This document shows positions 1 through 8,387 of a stretch of 33,618 bases of DNA, one piece after another. The notes under the pieces were generated by a model. The model was not told the origin of the DNA and did no database searches. It was given only the letters and a program-made list of their open reading frames with translations. Where the stretch lies: assembly GCA_902528175.1 (NCBI GenBank), contig CABZRN010000007.1, positions 1 to 33,618 of the forward strand. Direction: 5' to 3'. Each line of letters begins with the position of its first letter. The first letter of the stretch is position 1. The translations under genes and the position numbers were made by a program. Source of the stretch: an uncultured Pelagibacteraceae bacterium (GTDB lineage: Bacteria; Pseudomonadota; Alphaproteobacteria; Pelagibacterales; Pelagibacteraceae).

Positions 1-1
1 A

Positions 2-1411
2 AAAACAGGTCATACAAATGATTTAAGTTCTACAATTCAGGACTTAGGGACTACTTTTATAAAGCTTGGACAATTCTTAGCAACAAGACCGGATATAATT
101 GGAGAAGAACTTACAAAAAATTTAGAAAAATTGCAGGATAAATTGCCACCATTCTCAAAATCATTAGCAGAAAATATTATACGAGATGAGCTTGGAGAAT
201 TAACAGCAAAAAATATAATTGAATTCTCTGATCCTATTGCAGCAGCATCAATTGCACAAGTTCATAAAGCTAAAATAAACGATTGTAATACCATAAAGGA
301 TGTAGCTATAAAAGTTTTAAGACCAAATATTAAAGAAATATTTAATTCTGAAATTGATGCAATAATGATGTTGGCTTATTTGGTAGAAACGCTTATTCCA
401 AAAACTAAAAGATTAAAATTAATTGAAGTTGTCTTTTTATTCAAAGAAATAACAAATCACGAAATGGACTTGAGATTCGAGGCAGCAGCGGCTAACGAAT
501 ATTTAGAAAATACAAAAAATGATTTGGGTTTTAACGTGCCTAAAATATATTGGAATTTTACCAGTGAGAGTGTGCTAACTTTAGATTGGGTTGATGGTAT
601 ATCTATAAGGGAGAAAGATAAATTAATTGAGAGTGAAAAAAATACCTCAAAAATTGCGTCTGACTTAATACAACATTTTTTAAGACAGGCTGTTAGAGAT
701 GGCTTTTTTCACGCTGATATGCATCAGGGAAATATTTTTATAAATTCGTCAGGCCAAATTGTACCAATAGATTTTGGGATTATGGGTAGAATTGATAAAC
801 TTAATAGAAGATATCTAGCTGAAATATTATTTGGTTTTGTTAGTCGAGATTATAAGAAAGTAGCTGAGGTTCATCTAGTTGCAGGATTAGTCCCAAAAAA
901 TGTCTCCGTTGATGAGCTTGCTCAAGCGCTTAGATCAATTGGAGAGCCAATATTTGGTCAAAGTGTAAAAGATATATCTGGTGGAAAATTATTAAAACAA
1001 TTGTTTGATATAACCGAAAAATTTAATATGCAAACTCAGCCACAACTATTGTTGCTGCAAAAGACAATGGTAGTTGTGGAAGGGGTCTCAAGAAAATTAG
1101 ACCCAAATACTAATATATGGGAAACCTCAAGACCTGTACTTGAAAACTGGTTAAAAGAAACAAAAGATCCTATTAAAAATGTTGTAGACTCTTTAAAAGA
1201 TTCTGCGGATATTTTAAAAAAAATTCCGGAATTTCCAAAAGTTATGGAAAATGCAAATCAAGCACTAGCATTCTTGGCTAGTGGTCAGATTCCACAAAAT
1301 ACCAACTCATATTCTTCATTGACTGAGAAGAAAAATGAGATGAAATCTCTTAGAAACCAAAGTATTATTGGAGTATTAATACTTGTTTTTTTAGGTGTCA
1401 TAGTATTTTAA
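2..1411 (+). CDS. ubiB: UbiB-family ABC1 atypical kinase, 5' end cut by window
   Basis: This is a membrane-associated atypical kinase/ATPase needed for ubiquinone biosynthesis. The frame is open from base 2, well before the first in-frame TTG at 131, and encodes the family's N-terminal KxGQ motif (FIKLGQFLATRPD, KLGQ at 62-73) followed by LQDKLPPF. The gene therefore starts outside the window. Further on are the Ala-rich nucleotide loop (AAASIAQVHKA), the catalytic HADMHQGN and the metal-binding DFG (PIDFGIMGR). A C-terminal hydrophobic stretch (IIGVLILVFLGVIVF) fits the membrane anchor of the family. The stop is 6 bases before coaBC, so the two probably share a transcript. The family call is firm. 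The ubiquinone role is from established knowledge of UbiB, not from anything specific here. Confidence 0.95.
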   Translation, partial: KTGHTNDLSSTIQDLGTTFIKLGQFLATRPDIIGEELTKNLEKLQDKLPPFSKSLAENIIRDELGELTAKNIIEFSDPIAAASIAQVHKAKINDCNTIKDVAIKVLRPNIKEIFNSEIDAIMMLAYLVETLIPKTKRLKLIEVVFLFKEITNHEMDLRFEAAAANEYLENTKNDLGFNVPKIYWNFTSESVLTLDWVDGISIREKDKLIESEKNTSKIASDLIQHFLRQAVRDGFFHADMHQGNIFINSSGQIVPIDFGIMGRIDKLNRRYLAEILFGFVSRDYKKVAEVHLVAGLVPKNVSVDELAQALRSIGEPIFGQSVKDISGGKLLKQLFDITEKFNMQTQPQLLLLQKTMVVVEGVSRKLDPNTNIWETSRPVLENWLKETKDPIKNVVDSLKDSADILKKIPEFPKVMENANQALAFLASGQIPQNTNSYSSLTEKKNEMKSLRNQSIIGVLILVFLGVIVF

Positions 1412-1417
1412 TTCAGT

Positions 1418-2626
1418 ATGAAATTTTTAGAAAAAAAAAAAATACTACTTATAATTTCTGGTGGTATAGCTGCTTATAAATCATTAGATTTGATTAGATC
1501 TCTAACAAAAATTCAGTGTGAAATTAAAACTGTACTAACAAAAGGTGGTTCTGAATTTGTTACACCTTTGTCTATTGCTTCACTTTCAAAAAATAAAGTT
1601 TATTCAGATATATACTCTGTAGAGAATGAGTCAGAGATGGATCATATTTCTTTATCAAGATGGGCAGACTTAATACTAATAGCTCCAGCTACTGCAAATA
1701 TTATTGCTAAAATGAGCCAGGGTATAAGTGATGATTTAGCAACAACTGTTGTTCAAGCATCTAACAAATGCATATTTGTTTGTCCTGCTATGAATGTAAG
1801 AATGTGGGAACATGCTTCAAACAAACAAAATATAGAAAAAATTAAAAGCTACAATTATAAGATCATAGGACCATTCAACGGAGAAATGGCATGTGGAGAA
1901 TATGGTGATGGACGAATGGCTGATATAAATTACATACTTAATGAACTTGATAATTTTTTTAAATCTAAAAGTAATAACAAAAAATTTAAAGCTGTTGTTA
2001 CGGCAGGACCTACACGAGAATATATGGACCCAGTTAGATATATTTCAAACAGATCAAGTGGAAAGCAAGGCTACGAGATAGCCAAATCATTATTTAATAG
2101 TGGTTTTGAGACAACTTTAATTTCTGGTCCATCAGAGCTAACACCTGATCCAAACATTAATTTCTCTAAAGTTAACACTGCTGAAGAAATGTATCAGAAG
2201 ACGATAGAAAATTTACCTTGCGATGTTGCTATTTTCTGTGCAGCTGTAGGTGATTTTAAAGTAAAAAAACTAAGAGTAGATAAAATTAAAAAAAGTAAAA
2301 ATCTAAAATTAGATTTTGAAAAAAACATAGATATTTTAAAATTAATATCTAAAAATAATAATAAGCCAAAATTAGTTATAGGTTTCTCAGCTGAGACTAG
2401 TAATTTACAACTTAATAGTAAACAAAAACTGCAAAACAAAGGTTGTGATTGGATAATAGCTAATGATGTTAGCAAAAATGATATAGGGTTTGACTCTAAT
2501 TTTAATGAGGTCTCAATATTTTATAAAGACAAAAATGTTGAAGATGAAATTATATCTAAAACTTATAAATCAGTAGTAGCTGATGAGATTGTAAAAAGGG
2601 TTATCAATCAGCTAAATTTGATTTAA
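1418..2626 (+). CDS. coaBC: Bifunctional phosphopantothenoylcysteine decarboxylase / phosphopantothenate-cysteine ligase
   Basis: CoaBC carries out two steps of coenzyme A synthesis: it joins cysteine to 4'-phosphopantothenate (CoaB half) and decarboxylates the product (FMN-dependent CoaC half). The CoaC half covers roughly residues 1-185, with a flavin-binding start (IISGGIAAYKS), catalytic His 76 in DHISLS, the PAMN motif at 123-126 and the substrate-clamp Cys 159 in MACGEYGDGRMAD. The CoaB half begins near 191 with VTAGPTREYMDPVRYISNRS and carries FSAET and IIANDVS. The 402 residues are the normal length for the fused enzyme. The stop codon overlaps the dut start (TAATG), implying translational coupling. 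Confidence 0.97.
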   Translation: MKFLEKKKILLIISGGIAAYKSLDLIRSLTKIQCEIKTVLTKGGSEFVTPLSIASLSKNKVYSDIYSVENESEMDHISLSRWADLILIAPATANIIAKMSQGISDDLATTVVQASNKCIFVCPAMNVRMWEHASNKQNIEKIKSYNYKIIGPFNGEMACGEYGDGRMADINYILNELDNFFKSKSNNKKFKAVVTAGPTREYMDPVRYISNRSSGKQGYEIAKSLFNSGFETTLISGPSELTPDPNINFSKVNTAEEMYQKTIENLPCDVAIFCAAVGDFKVKKLRVDKIKKSKNLKLDFEKNIDILKLISKNNNKPKLVIGFSAETSNLQLNSKQKLQNKGCDWIIANDVSKNDIGFDSNFNEVSIFYKDKNVEDEIISKTYKSVVADEIVKRVINQLNLI

Positions 2627-3066
2627 TGGTCAAAATATTAATTAAAAAGAATAATAAAAAAGTAATTACTCCAAAATATAAAACAAATGGTTCATCAGGT
2701 GTTGATTTGTCCGCGTTTTTAGAAAAAAAAGTAGTAATTAAACCAAACAGCTCACAGTTAATTCCTACAGGATTACAAGTTGCAATACCTGAGGAATTGG
2801 AAATTCAAATAAGACCTAGATCGGGTTTAGCTGCAAAAGAAAGCATAGGTGTATTAAATTCTCCTGGCACTATAGATAGTGACTATAGAGGTGAACTAAA
2901 AATTATTTTATTTAATCACGGTAACAATGATTTTACAATTAATAATGGTGATAGAATTGCTCAAATGATTTTAGTTCCAATTCTCAAAATGGAATTTGAG
3001 GAGGTTGATAGTTTACCTGATACTGTTAGAGGTCAAGGTGGTTTTGGGTCTACAGGAAAAAAATGA
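2626..3066 (+). CDS. dut: dUTP diphosphatase
   Basis: This trimeric dUTPase hydrolyses dUTP to dUMP and diphosphate, keeping uracil out of DNA and supplying dUMP for thymidylate synthesis. All five family motifs are visible: SSGVDLSA, RPRSGLAAK, the uracil-binding hairpin with catalytic Asp (GTIDSDYRGELK), DRIAQMILVP, and the Gly-rich C-terminal arm RGQGGFGSTGKK. The length of 146 residues is typical of bacterial Dut. It overlaps coaBC by one base and the next gene by four (ATGA). A coaBC-dut pair is also common in other proteobacteria. Confidence 0.97.
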   Translation: MVKILIKKNNKKVITPKYKTNGSSGVDLSAFLEKKVVIKPNSSQLIPTGLQVAIPEELEIQIRPRSGLAAKESIGVLNSPGTIDSDYRGELKIILFNHGNNDFTINNGDRIAQMILVPILKMEFEEVDSLPDTVRGQGGFGSTGKK

Positions 3067-3785
3067 GCCTAACAAATAATGAAATAGAGAGATATTCGAG
3101 GCAAATTATTCTTAAAGATATAGGTATCATTGGGCAAAAAAAACTCAAGAAATCAAAAGTTTTAATCGTAGGTCTTGGAGGATTAGGTTGTCCTGCCGCA
3201 GAATACTTGAGTAGAGCTGGGGTTGGAACAATAGGCCTAATTGATAATGATAAAGTTAATTTATCAAATATTCATAGACAATCTATATTTACTGCTAGTG
3301 ATATTAAAAAATATAAAGTTGATGTAGTAAAACAAAGAATAAAAAAAGTTAATTCTCACGTTAAAATAAAAAGTTTTAAGAAAAAAATTGATGATTTTAA
3401 TATAAAAAAAATAATACAATCTTTTGATATTATAATAGATGGAACCGATAACTTTAGTAGTAAATTTTTAGTAAATAAATTTTCTAAAATTTTGAAAAAA
3501 GTTTTTATTTCAGGAGCAATAGGAAGATTTGATGGACATATTTTTGGTTTTGATTTTTCGAAAAAAATTAAACCTTGTTTGGAGTCTTTTTACCAAGGTA
3601 TACCTGATGATATAGCTACTTGTGAAGAAGATGGCGTAATTGGTACAGTTGCAGGCATAGTTGGCAATATTCAAGCTAATGAGGCTATTAAATATATTTT
3701 AGATGTTGGAAAGTGTTTAAATGGTAAAGTCTTAATTATTAATTTATTAAATTTAGAATTCAGACTTTGTAATTTAGTAAAATAA
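3063..3785 (+). CDS. MoeB/ThiF/HesA-family E1-like adenylyltransferase
   Basis: Enzymes of this family adenylate the C-terminal Gly-Gly of a small sulfur carrier (MoaD, ThiS or similar) so that sulfur can be loaded. Visible are the Rossmann nucleotide motif GLGGLGCP (38-44 region), the DxDxVxxSNxxRQ block (DNDKVNLSNIHRQ), a DGTDNF motif near 127-131, and the Cys in ATCEEDGVIG (Cys 187). MoeB and many ThiF proteins carry two CxxC pairs for a structural zinc. Here only Cys 172 (PCLES) remains of the first pair, and the chain ends shortly after Cys 236, so the zinc site looks lost. Whether the partner is MoaD, ThiS or another carrier cannot be told from this window, so no symbol is given. The start overlaps the dut stop (ATGA). 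Confidence 0.88.
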   Translation: MSLTNNEIERYSRQIILKDIGIIGQKKLKKSKVLIVGLGGLGCPAAEYLSRAGVGTIGLIDNDKVNLSNIHRQSIFTASDIKKYKVDVVKQRIKKVNSHVKIKSFKKKIDDFNIKKIIQSFDIIIDGTDNFSSKFLVNKFSKILKKVFISGAIGRFDGHIFGFDFSKKIKPCLESFYQGIPDDIATCEEDGVIGTVAGIVGNIQANEAIKYILDVGKCLNGKVLIINLLNLEFRLCNLVK

Positions 3786-3787
3786 AA

Positions 3788-4225
3788 ATGTTTAGATTAT
3801 TATTTATATTTTTTTTTTTATGTTTTTTTAATAATACAAAAGCAAACGAAAATTACTTTCTTTCTTTAAAATATAATAAGGTAAATGTAAGATATGGGCC
3901 TGGATTAGACTATCCAATTAAATTTGTATATTTAAAAAAAAATTTTCCAGTTGAGGTTATAGATGAAAAAGAAAATTTTAGAAAAATTCTGGATTATAAA
4001 AATAACGGTGGATGGGTTCATAGGTCTCAACTTAAAAAAAATAAATCGTTGATCGTACTTGAAGAAAAAATACTTTTTAATAATTCTACAAAACATTCAA
4101 CACCAATAGTTGTTGTCAAAAATGGTAGATTATTGATAATCAAAAAAAGGGAGAAAAATTGGCTAAAGGTGGCAACGGAAGATTATACAGGATGGGTAGA
4201 TAATGAAAACTTATGGGGAAACTAG
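3788..4225 (+). CDS. Secreted protein with two bacterial SH3-like domains
   Basis: The protein has a short Lys/Arg-poor signal peptide (hydrophobic residues 3-15, probable cleavage after NTKA) followed by two SH3b-type modules. The first contains VNVRYGPGLDYPIKF and GGWVHRSQL. The second has the matching VVVKNGRLLIIKKREKNWLKVATEDYTGWVDNENLWG. SH3b modules usually bind cell wall peptides or act as periplasmic adaptors. No catalytic domain is present in the 145 residues, so the specific role is unknown. It lies 2 bases after the E1-like gene and ends 2 bases before the convergent DUF2061-like gene. Confidence 0.85.
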   Translation: MFRLLFIFFFLCFFNNTKANENYFLSLKYNKVNVRYGPGLDYPIKFVYLKKNFPVEVIDEKENFRKILDYKNNGGWVHRSQLKKNKSLIVLEEKILFNNSTKHSTPIVVVKNGRLLIIKKREKNWLKVATEDYTGWVDNENLWGN

Positions 4226-4227
4226 AT

Positions 4228-4467
4228 CTACTTACTCTTACTTGCCCACCACTTATCAAGCACAAAATACCAAACTGAATTAGCTATTGGCTCAACAATT
4301 GCATCTGTTAGAGCAATAGCAAAAGATACGTCTGCTACAAGCATCAATACTGAAATAGCAATTGCAAAGTGACCAATTGTGTAAACTATTGTTCTTAATA
4401 TTGAACCTTTATTATTTTTGTAGACGTTTTTGCTTACTTCAAATATACCTTTTGTTAATTCAGTCAT
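4228..4467 (-). CDS. Small membrane protein, DUF2061-like
   Basis: The 79 residues hold two hydrophobic segments (about 25-45 and 47-70). The arrangement resembles the DUF2061 family: a basic N-terminal RTIVYTIGHF stretch, a middle ALTDAIVEP helix and a C-terminal YFVLDKWW close to the family's YxxHERxW ending. The function of that family is unknown. Its start overlaps the stop of the upstream hydroxylase-like gene (TAATG), so it is probably translated from the katG transcript. The family assignment is from memory of the motif layout and is moderate. Confidence 0.72.
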   Translation of the reverse strand: MTELTKGIFEVSKNVYKNNKGSILRTIVYTIGHFAIAISVLMLVADVSFAIALTDAIVEPIANSVWYFVLDKWWASKSK

Positions 4468-5078
4468 TACTTAAATGGACTATCTAATACACAAGCTACT
4501 AAGTGTATTCTCGCTTGTTCCCCTCCATTAAAAAAATTATGATATTTAGTATTATTTGTTATCCAAACTCTACCATCAGCTGGCAAATGTTTTGCAACGT
4601 TTTCTATGACCATCGAACAACCTGGGTTTGTTATTATTGGTACATGTAATCTGCATTCTGGATCTTTGTGCCAACTCAAAGTTGATCTGGGTTCTTTCAA
4701 TAATAATCTCACTCTTCCTAATTTGAACTTTTTATTCAAAGTTTCATAGATTTCTTTAAAATATGTTTTTTCAAATTCAGGTATTAATTTAGTGTATTTA
4801 GTCTCATCTATGTCTATATCTCGTGAAACTTCTTTTCCTGTCTCATCTGCTATAGTCCAATATTTACCTCTAATATTATTACCCGTTATAGAGTTCTCAT
4901 CATTTGGTATTTGATTAAGAGGTATTGCGCCAAAGTGTGTGACACCTGGTGAGTTAAACTTTTTTTCTTCAAGTATTTTGTCAAGGTCAGCTCTCAGCCT
5001 ACTAATATCAAATTTTAAATTTGGTACTTCGTAAAAGTCCTCAAAGCTTACCTTAGGTGAATTAATTGCAGTTTCCAT
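4467..5078 (-). CDS. Aspartyl/asparaginyl beta-hydroxylase-like 2OG-Fe(II) oxygenase
   Basis: This is a cytoplasmic-looking 203-residue protein of the Asp/Asn beta-hydroxylase (cupin-like) superfamily, which uses 2-oxoglutarate and Fe(II) to hydroxylate a substrate. The metal-binding HxD is in LSWHKDPECRLHVPI. The distal His and the 2OG-binding Arg are in YHNFFNGGEQARIHLVA. These are the expected spacings for the family core, and the ~100 residues before them are unassigned. The substrate is unknown. It starts 3 bases after the katG stop and is coupled to the following DUF2061-like gene, so it probably shares the katG promoter and its control. Confidence 0.85.
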   Translation of the reverse strand: METAINSPKVSFEDFYEVPNLKFDISRLRADLDKILEEKKFNSPGVTHFGAIPLNQIPNDENSITGNNIRGKYWTIADETGKEVSRDIDIDETKYTKLIPEFEKTYFKEIYETLNKKFKLGRVRLLLKEPRSTLSWHKDPECRLHVPIITNPGCSMVIENVAKHLPADGRVWITNNTKYHNFFNGGEQARIHLVACVLDSPFK

Positions 5079-5081
5079 AAT

Positions 5082-7316
5082 TTAATTTAATCTTAGGTCA
5101 AATCTGTCAGAATTCATAACCTTTGTCCATGCGTTAACAAAGTCGTCAACAAATTTTTTGGAAGAGTCATTACATGCATAAACTTCAGCAAGTGCTCTTA
5201 ATTGAGAATTTGATCCAAATATAAGATCTACTCTAGTACCATGCCATTTAATTTTATTTGTTTTTCTATCTTTTCCCACAAATAATTGCTCGGATTTGTC
5301 TGTCTCTTTCCAAGTAGTATTTATGTCTAATAGATTTATAAAATAATCGTTAGTTAGAGCACCTGGTTTTTTCGTAAAAACTCCATTTTTAGAATGATCA
5401 AAATTAGTATCTAATACTCTCATACCGCCAACAAGCACTGTCATTTCTGGTGCTGTTAAACCCATCAATTGTGCTTTGTCTATCAACTTTTCTTCAGCTG
5501 AAACTATTGATTTCTCATCTTTGTTGTAATTTCTAAATCCATCAGCTTGTGGCTCTAATAGGCTGAACGAATGAATATCAGTTTGTTCCTGGGTAGCATC
5601 TCCTCTTCCTGGATAGAAAGGTACATCAACATTCATTCCTGCTTTTTTAGCAGCCATTTCAATACCTACATTTCCACCGAGCACTATTAAATCAGCCATA
5701 GAAACGGATTTTTTATTATTATTGAAATTATTTCTAATTTTTTCTAAAGTCTTAATAACCTTATTAATTTGTTTTGAATCGTTAACATCCCAGCTAATTT
5801 GAGGCTCTAAAGCAACTCTTGCCCCATTAGCACCACCTCTTTTATCTGATCCTCTATATGTTGAAGCTGATGCCCAGGCTGTGCTCACTAACTCTGAAAC
5901 ACTTAATTTTGATTTAGATATTATAGATTTAAGAGTTTTAACATCTTTTTTCTTTAATTTATATTTTAGTTTATTAACTGGATCTTGCCATATCAGTTCC
6001 TCTTTTGGTACCTCATTGCCTAAATAACATGTTCTTGGACCCATGTCTCTATGGGTTAATTTAAACCATGCTCTTGCGAAAGCATCCGCAAACTCATCTG
6101 GGTTATTATAAAAATGTTCTGATATTGGACCGTAGGAAGGATCCATTCTTAATGAGAGATCTGTTGTTTGCATCATTGGTGGATGCATTTTATTTTTATC
6201 ATGAGCATCAGGAACCATTTTAATTTTTTGGCCATTTTGTTTTGGTGTCCATTGATGAGCTCCTGCAGGACTTTTTGTTAATTCCCATTCATGATTAAAC
6301 AGACAATCAAAATACCCCATGTCCCATTTAATAGGAAACTGTGTCCACGCACCTTCAATACCACTACTTATAGTATCAACACCCTTCCCTGACTTATAAT
6401 TACTATTCCAACCAGTTGATTGATCTTGAATTTTTGAACCCTCTGGGTCTGGACCTTTGTGAGTTTCTGGTGCTGCTCCGTGTGATTTACCAAATGTATG
6501 GCCTCCCGCAACTAAAGCAACTGTTTCGTAATCATTCATTGCCATTCTTCCAAATGTTTCTCTAATATCATTAGCTGCTAATAGAGGATCAGGATTAGCA
6601 TCAGGTCCCTGTGGATTTACATAAATTAATCCCATATGTGATGCCCCTAAAGGTTGTTCTAAATCTCTTTTTCCACTATATCTCTCTACAGCTAATAATT
6701 CTTTTTCTGAACCCCAATAAATGTCATCCTCTGGTTCCCAAATATCAACTCTGCCACCACCAAAACCAAAAGTTTTAAAACCCATTGACTCTAATGCAAC
6801 GTTTCCAACTAAGATAAATAAATCAGCCCATGAAATTTGTTTTCCATATTTTTGTTTAATTGGCCAAAGTAATAATCTAGCTTTATCTAAATTAACATTA
6901 TCCGGCCAAGCATTTAAAGGTGCAAATCTTTGGTTTCCTGTTCCAGCTCCACCTCTTCCATCACCAGTTCTATATGTTCCTGCGGCATGCCAAGCTAATC
7001 TGATGAAAAAAGGTCCGTAATGTCCGTAATCTGCGGGCCACCATTCTTGTGAGTCTGTCATTAATTCTTTAAGGTCTTTTTTTAATTTTTTAAAATTGAG
7101 CTTTTTAAATTCTTTCTCATAACTAAATTTTTTGTCCATTGGATTTGAAAGATTTGAATGCTGGCTTAATATTTTTAAGTTTAAGCTATTTGGCCAAAAA
7201 TCTTTAACTGACGTACCTTTCCCAGCTGAAAACTTTGCTGTTGTTCCTGCACCAGTTACTGGGCATTTCCTTAATTCAGTGCTCTTGAAATCTTTATTTC
7301 TAAACTCTGTACTCAT
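5082..7316 (-). CDS. katG: Bifunctional catalase-peroxidase
   Basis: KatG is a heme enzyme that removes hydrogen peroxide by catalase and peroxidase reactions. The length of 744 residues matches the two-domain family. The active N-terminal domain has distal Arg 106, Trp 109 and His 110 in [13 protein letters not shown]. Tyr 232 ([14 protein letters not shown]) and Met 258 (RMAMND) complete the Met-Tyr-Trp adduct needed for catalase activity, and the heme-ligand His 273 is in [11 protein letters not shown]. The C-terminal half is the usual inactive duplicate. The ATG at 7316 follows a strong AAGGAG Shine-Dalgarno (7321-7326) with 4 bases between. The promoter is described separately. Two small genes follow in the same direction with spacing of 3 bases or less. 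Confidence 0.98.
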   Translation of the reverse strand: MSTEFRNKDFKSTELRKCPVTGAGTTAKFSAGKGTSVKDFWPNSLNLKILSQHSNLSNPMDKKFSYEKEFKKLNFKKLKKDLKELMTDSQEWWPADYGHYGPFFIRLAWHAAGTYRTGDGRGGAGTGNQRFAPLNAWPDNVNLDKARLLLWPIKQKYGKQISWADLFILVGNVALESMGFKTFGFGGGRVDIWEPEDDIYWGSEKELLAVERYSGKRDLEQPLGASHMGLIYVNPQGPDANPDPLLAANDIRETFGRMAMNDYETVALVAGGHTFGKSHGAAPETHKGPDPEGSKIQDQSTGWNSNYKSGKGVDTISSGIEGAWTQFPIKWDMGYFDCLFNHEWELTKSPAGAHQWTPKQNGQKIKMVPDAHDKNKMHPPMMQTTDLSLRMDPSYGPISEHFYNNPDEFADAFARAWFKLTHRDMGPRTCYLGNEVPKEELIWQDPVNKLKYKLKKKDVKTLKSIISKSKLSVSELVSTAWASASTYRGSDKRGGANGARVALEPQISWDVNDSKQINKVIKTLEKIRNNFNNNKKSVSMADLIVLGGNVGIEMAAKKAGMNVDVPFYPGRGDATQEQTDIHSFSLLEPQADGFRNYNKDEKSIVSAEEKLIDKAQLMGLTAPEMTVLVGGMRVLDTNFDHSKNGVFTKKPGALTNDYFINLLDINTTWKETDKSEQLFVGKDRKTNKIKWHGTRVDLIFGSNSQLRALAEVYACNDSSKKFVDDFVNAWTKVMNSDRFDLRLN

Positions 7317-7333
7317 GTATCTCCTTTTTCTAT

Positions 7334-7350
7334 TTTATAATAATTCTAAA
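7334..7350. promoter_or_regulatory. Irr operator (ICE-box) candidate over the katG -10
   Basis: The plus strand reads TTTATAA-TAA-TTCTAAA. The Irr iron-control element, as I recall it, is TTTAGAA-N3-TTCTAAA, so this differs at one of 14 positions. It covers the second half of the spacer and all of the -10 of the katG promoter, a position expected to block RNA polymerase. The binding protein is inferred from the irr gene 45 bases away. Confidence 0.72.
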
Positions 7351-7362
7351 TAAATTTGTCAA
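7334..7362 (-). promoter_or_regulatory. katG promoter
   Basis: On the minus strand a TTGACA -35 (7362-7357) is followed by 17 bases and a TATAAA -10 (7339-7334). That is a near-perfect sigma-70 promoter. Transcription should start around 7327, just before the AAGGAG at 7326-7321, giving a very short leader. Such a strong promoter fits a gene that is normally held repressed. Confidence 0.8.
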
Positions 7363-7365
7363 CAG

Positions 7366-7382
7366 TTTAGAACAGTTATAAT
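7366..7382. promoter_or_regulatory. Second ICE-like site upstream of the katG -35
   Basis: The plus strand reads TTTAGAA-CAG-TTATAAT, with one perfect half-site and two mismatches in the other half relative to TTTAGAA-N3-TTCTAAA. It begins 4 bases upstream of the katG -35. Its core is an exact inverted copy (17 bases, 7364-7380) of the site upstream of irr at 7821-7837. Confidence 0.6.
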
Positions 7383-7394
7383 GTAGAAAATGAG

Positions 7395-7814
7395 TTAAGA
7401 TTTGTCGTCTTCGACTTTAACAAGAACTTCTACAGATTTTATTTTTTTTCCCGGTATCCTTGTGTAAATCTTAACAGGCTCAACATCTGCTTCATCTATG
7501 TCTATAAGATCTCTTTGACTCTCATCGTAGAAATGATGATGGTGCGACGTATTGGTATCAAAATAACTTTGATCGGAATTGATTGGTATCTCTTTCAAGT
7601 AACCTTTATTTTTGAATGCATGAATTGTGTTATAAACAGTTGCAAGGGATATTTTGTCGTTTGTTGACTTACTTATTTTTTTAACAAGTTCGTTAATTGT
7701 AAAATGAAAAGTCTTTTCTGTATTGAACAGAACTTCACAAATTTTTATTCTTTGTTTTGTTGGTCTTAAGCCTGAACTTCTTAATTTTTCAATATATTGG
7801 CTATTATTTAACAT
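7395..7814 (-). CDS. irr: Iron response regulator Irr, Fur superfamily
   Basis: Irr is the alphaproteobacterial Fur-family regulator that reads iron through heme availability and represses or activates genes at ICE boxes. Diagnostic stretches are LRSSGLRPTKQR (11-22), the recognition helix ISLATVYNTI (55-64), and YFDTNTSHHHHFY. The last has four consecutive His (91-94), where other Irr proteins have the HHH heme/metal site. The N-terminal heme-regulatory Cys-Pro seen in Bradyrhizobium is absent. Length is 139 residues. Placement next to fabA-fabB-fabI matches other alphaproteobacteria. An ICE-like site lies 6 bases upstream of its start, so autoregulation is likely. Confidence 0.93.
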   Translation of the reverse strand: MLNNSQYIEKLRSSGLRPTKQRIKICEVLFNTEKTFHFTINELVKKISKSTNDKISLATVYNTIHAFKNKGYLKEIPINSDQSYFDTNTSHHHHFYDESQRDLIDIDEADVEPVKIYTRIPGKKIKSVEVLVKVEDDKS

Positions 7815-7819
7815 AGTAA

Positions 7820-7852
7820 TTTATAACTGTTCTAAACTAAATCTATATTATA
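7820..7852. promoter_or_regulatory. irr-fabA intergenic control region with ICE-like site
   Basis: Bases 7820-7836 read TTTATAA-CTG-TTCTAAA, one mismatch from the recalled Irr consensus. On the minus strand a TATAAT lies at 7852-7847, which puts an irr transcription start near 7840 and the site immediately downstream of it. On the plus strand a TATATT at 7844-7849 could serve fabA, in which case the same site would overlap its -35 region. No good -35 hexamer is visible for either direction, so the exact promoters are uncertain. The operator is the firmer part. Confidence 0.62.
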
Positions 7853-7886
7853 TTTTTGTTAAATCAAGTATTAAGGATATCGAAAA

Positions 7887-8387
7887 ATGAAAAAAAGCTC
7901 ATACACTTACGACGATTTAATCAGTTGTGCTAATGGAGATCTTTTTGGTCCAGGTAACGCAAAATTGCCTGCACCTCCTATGTTGATGTTTGATAGAATC
8001 ACAGAAATTAGTGAAAACAAAGGTGAATTTGGCAAAGGATTTATTGTTGCTGAATTAGATATAAAAGATAGTCTATGGTTTTTTGACTGTCATTTTAAAA
8101 AAGATCCTGTAATGCCAGGATGCCTTGGATTAGATGCTATGTGGCAGCTTGTAGGATTTTATTTAGGATGGCTAGGAAATCCTGGAAGAGGAAGAGCTCT
8201 GGGAGTTAACACGGTAAAGTTTACTGGCGAAGTTCTTAAAAATGTCAAAAAAGCAGTTTATGAGATTAATATGAAAAGAGTTCTTATAAAAGAAGGCACT
8301 ACTGTCGGTTTAGCTAATGGAATATTGCTCGCAGATGGCAAAAAAATTTACTCAACAGAAAATTTAAAAGTAGGTTTATTTATATAA
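7887..8387 (+). CDS. fabA: 3-hydroxydecanoyl-ACP dehydratase/isomerase
   Basis: FabA dehydrates beta-hydroxyacyl-ACP and isomerises trans-2-decenoyl-ACP to the cis-3 form, the branch point to unsaturated fatty acids. The catalytic His 69 lies in [14 protein letters not shown] and the catalytic Asp 83 in [11 protein letters not shown], both as in E. coli FabA. The bulk of the protein is the family core ([10 protein letters not shown]). The length of 166 residues suits FabA and is longer than FabZ. A start at the ATG 7887 is supported by AAGGA about 9 bases upstream. Its stop overlaps the fabB start by one base. Confidence 0.97.
   Translation: MKKSSYTYDDLISCANGDLFGPGNAKLPAPPMLMFDRITEISENKGEFGKGFIVAELDIKDSLWFFDCHFKKDPVMPGCLGLDAMWQLVGFYLGWLGNPGRGRALGVNTVKFTGEVLKNVKKAVYEINMKRVLIKEGTTVGLANGILLADGKKIYSTENLKVGLFI

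Noticed and set aside
6721-7353. Two plus-strand open frames (6721-7020 and 7132-7353) opposite katG.
   Set aside because: They are antisense shadows of a full-length, well-conserved katG and show no features of their own.
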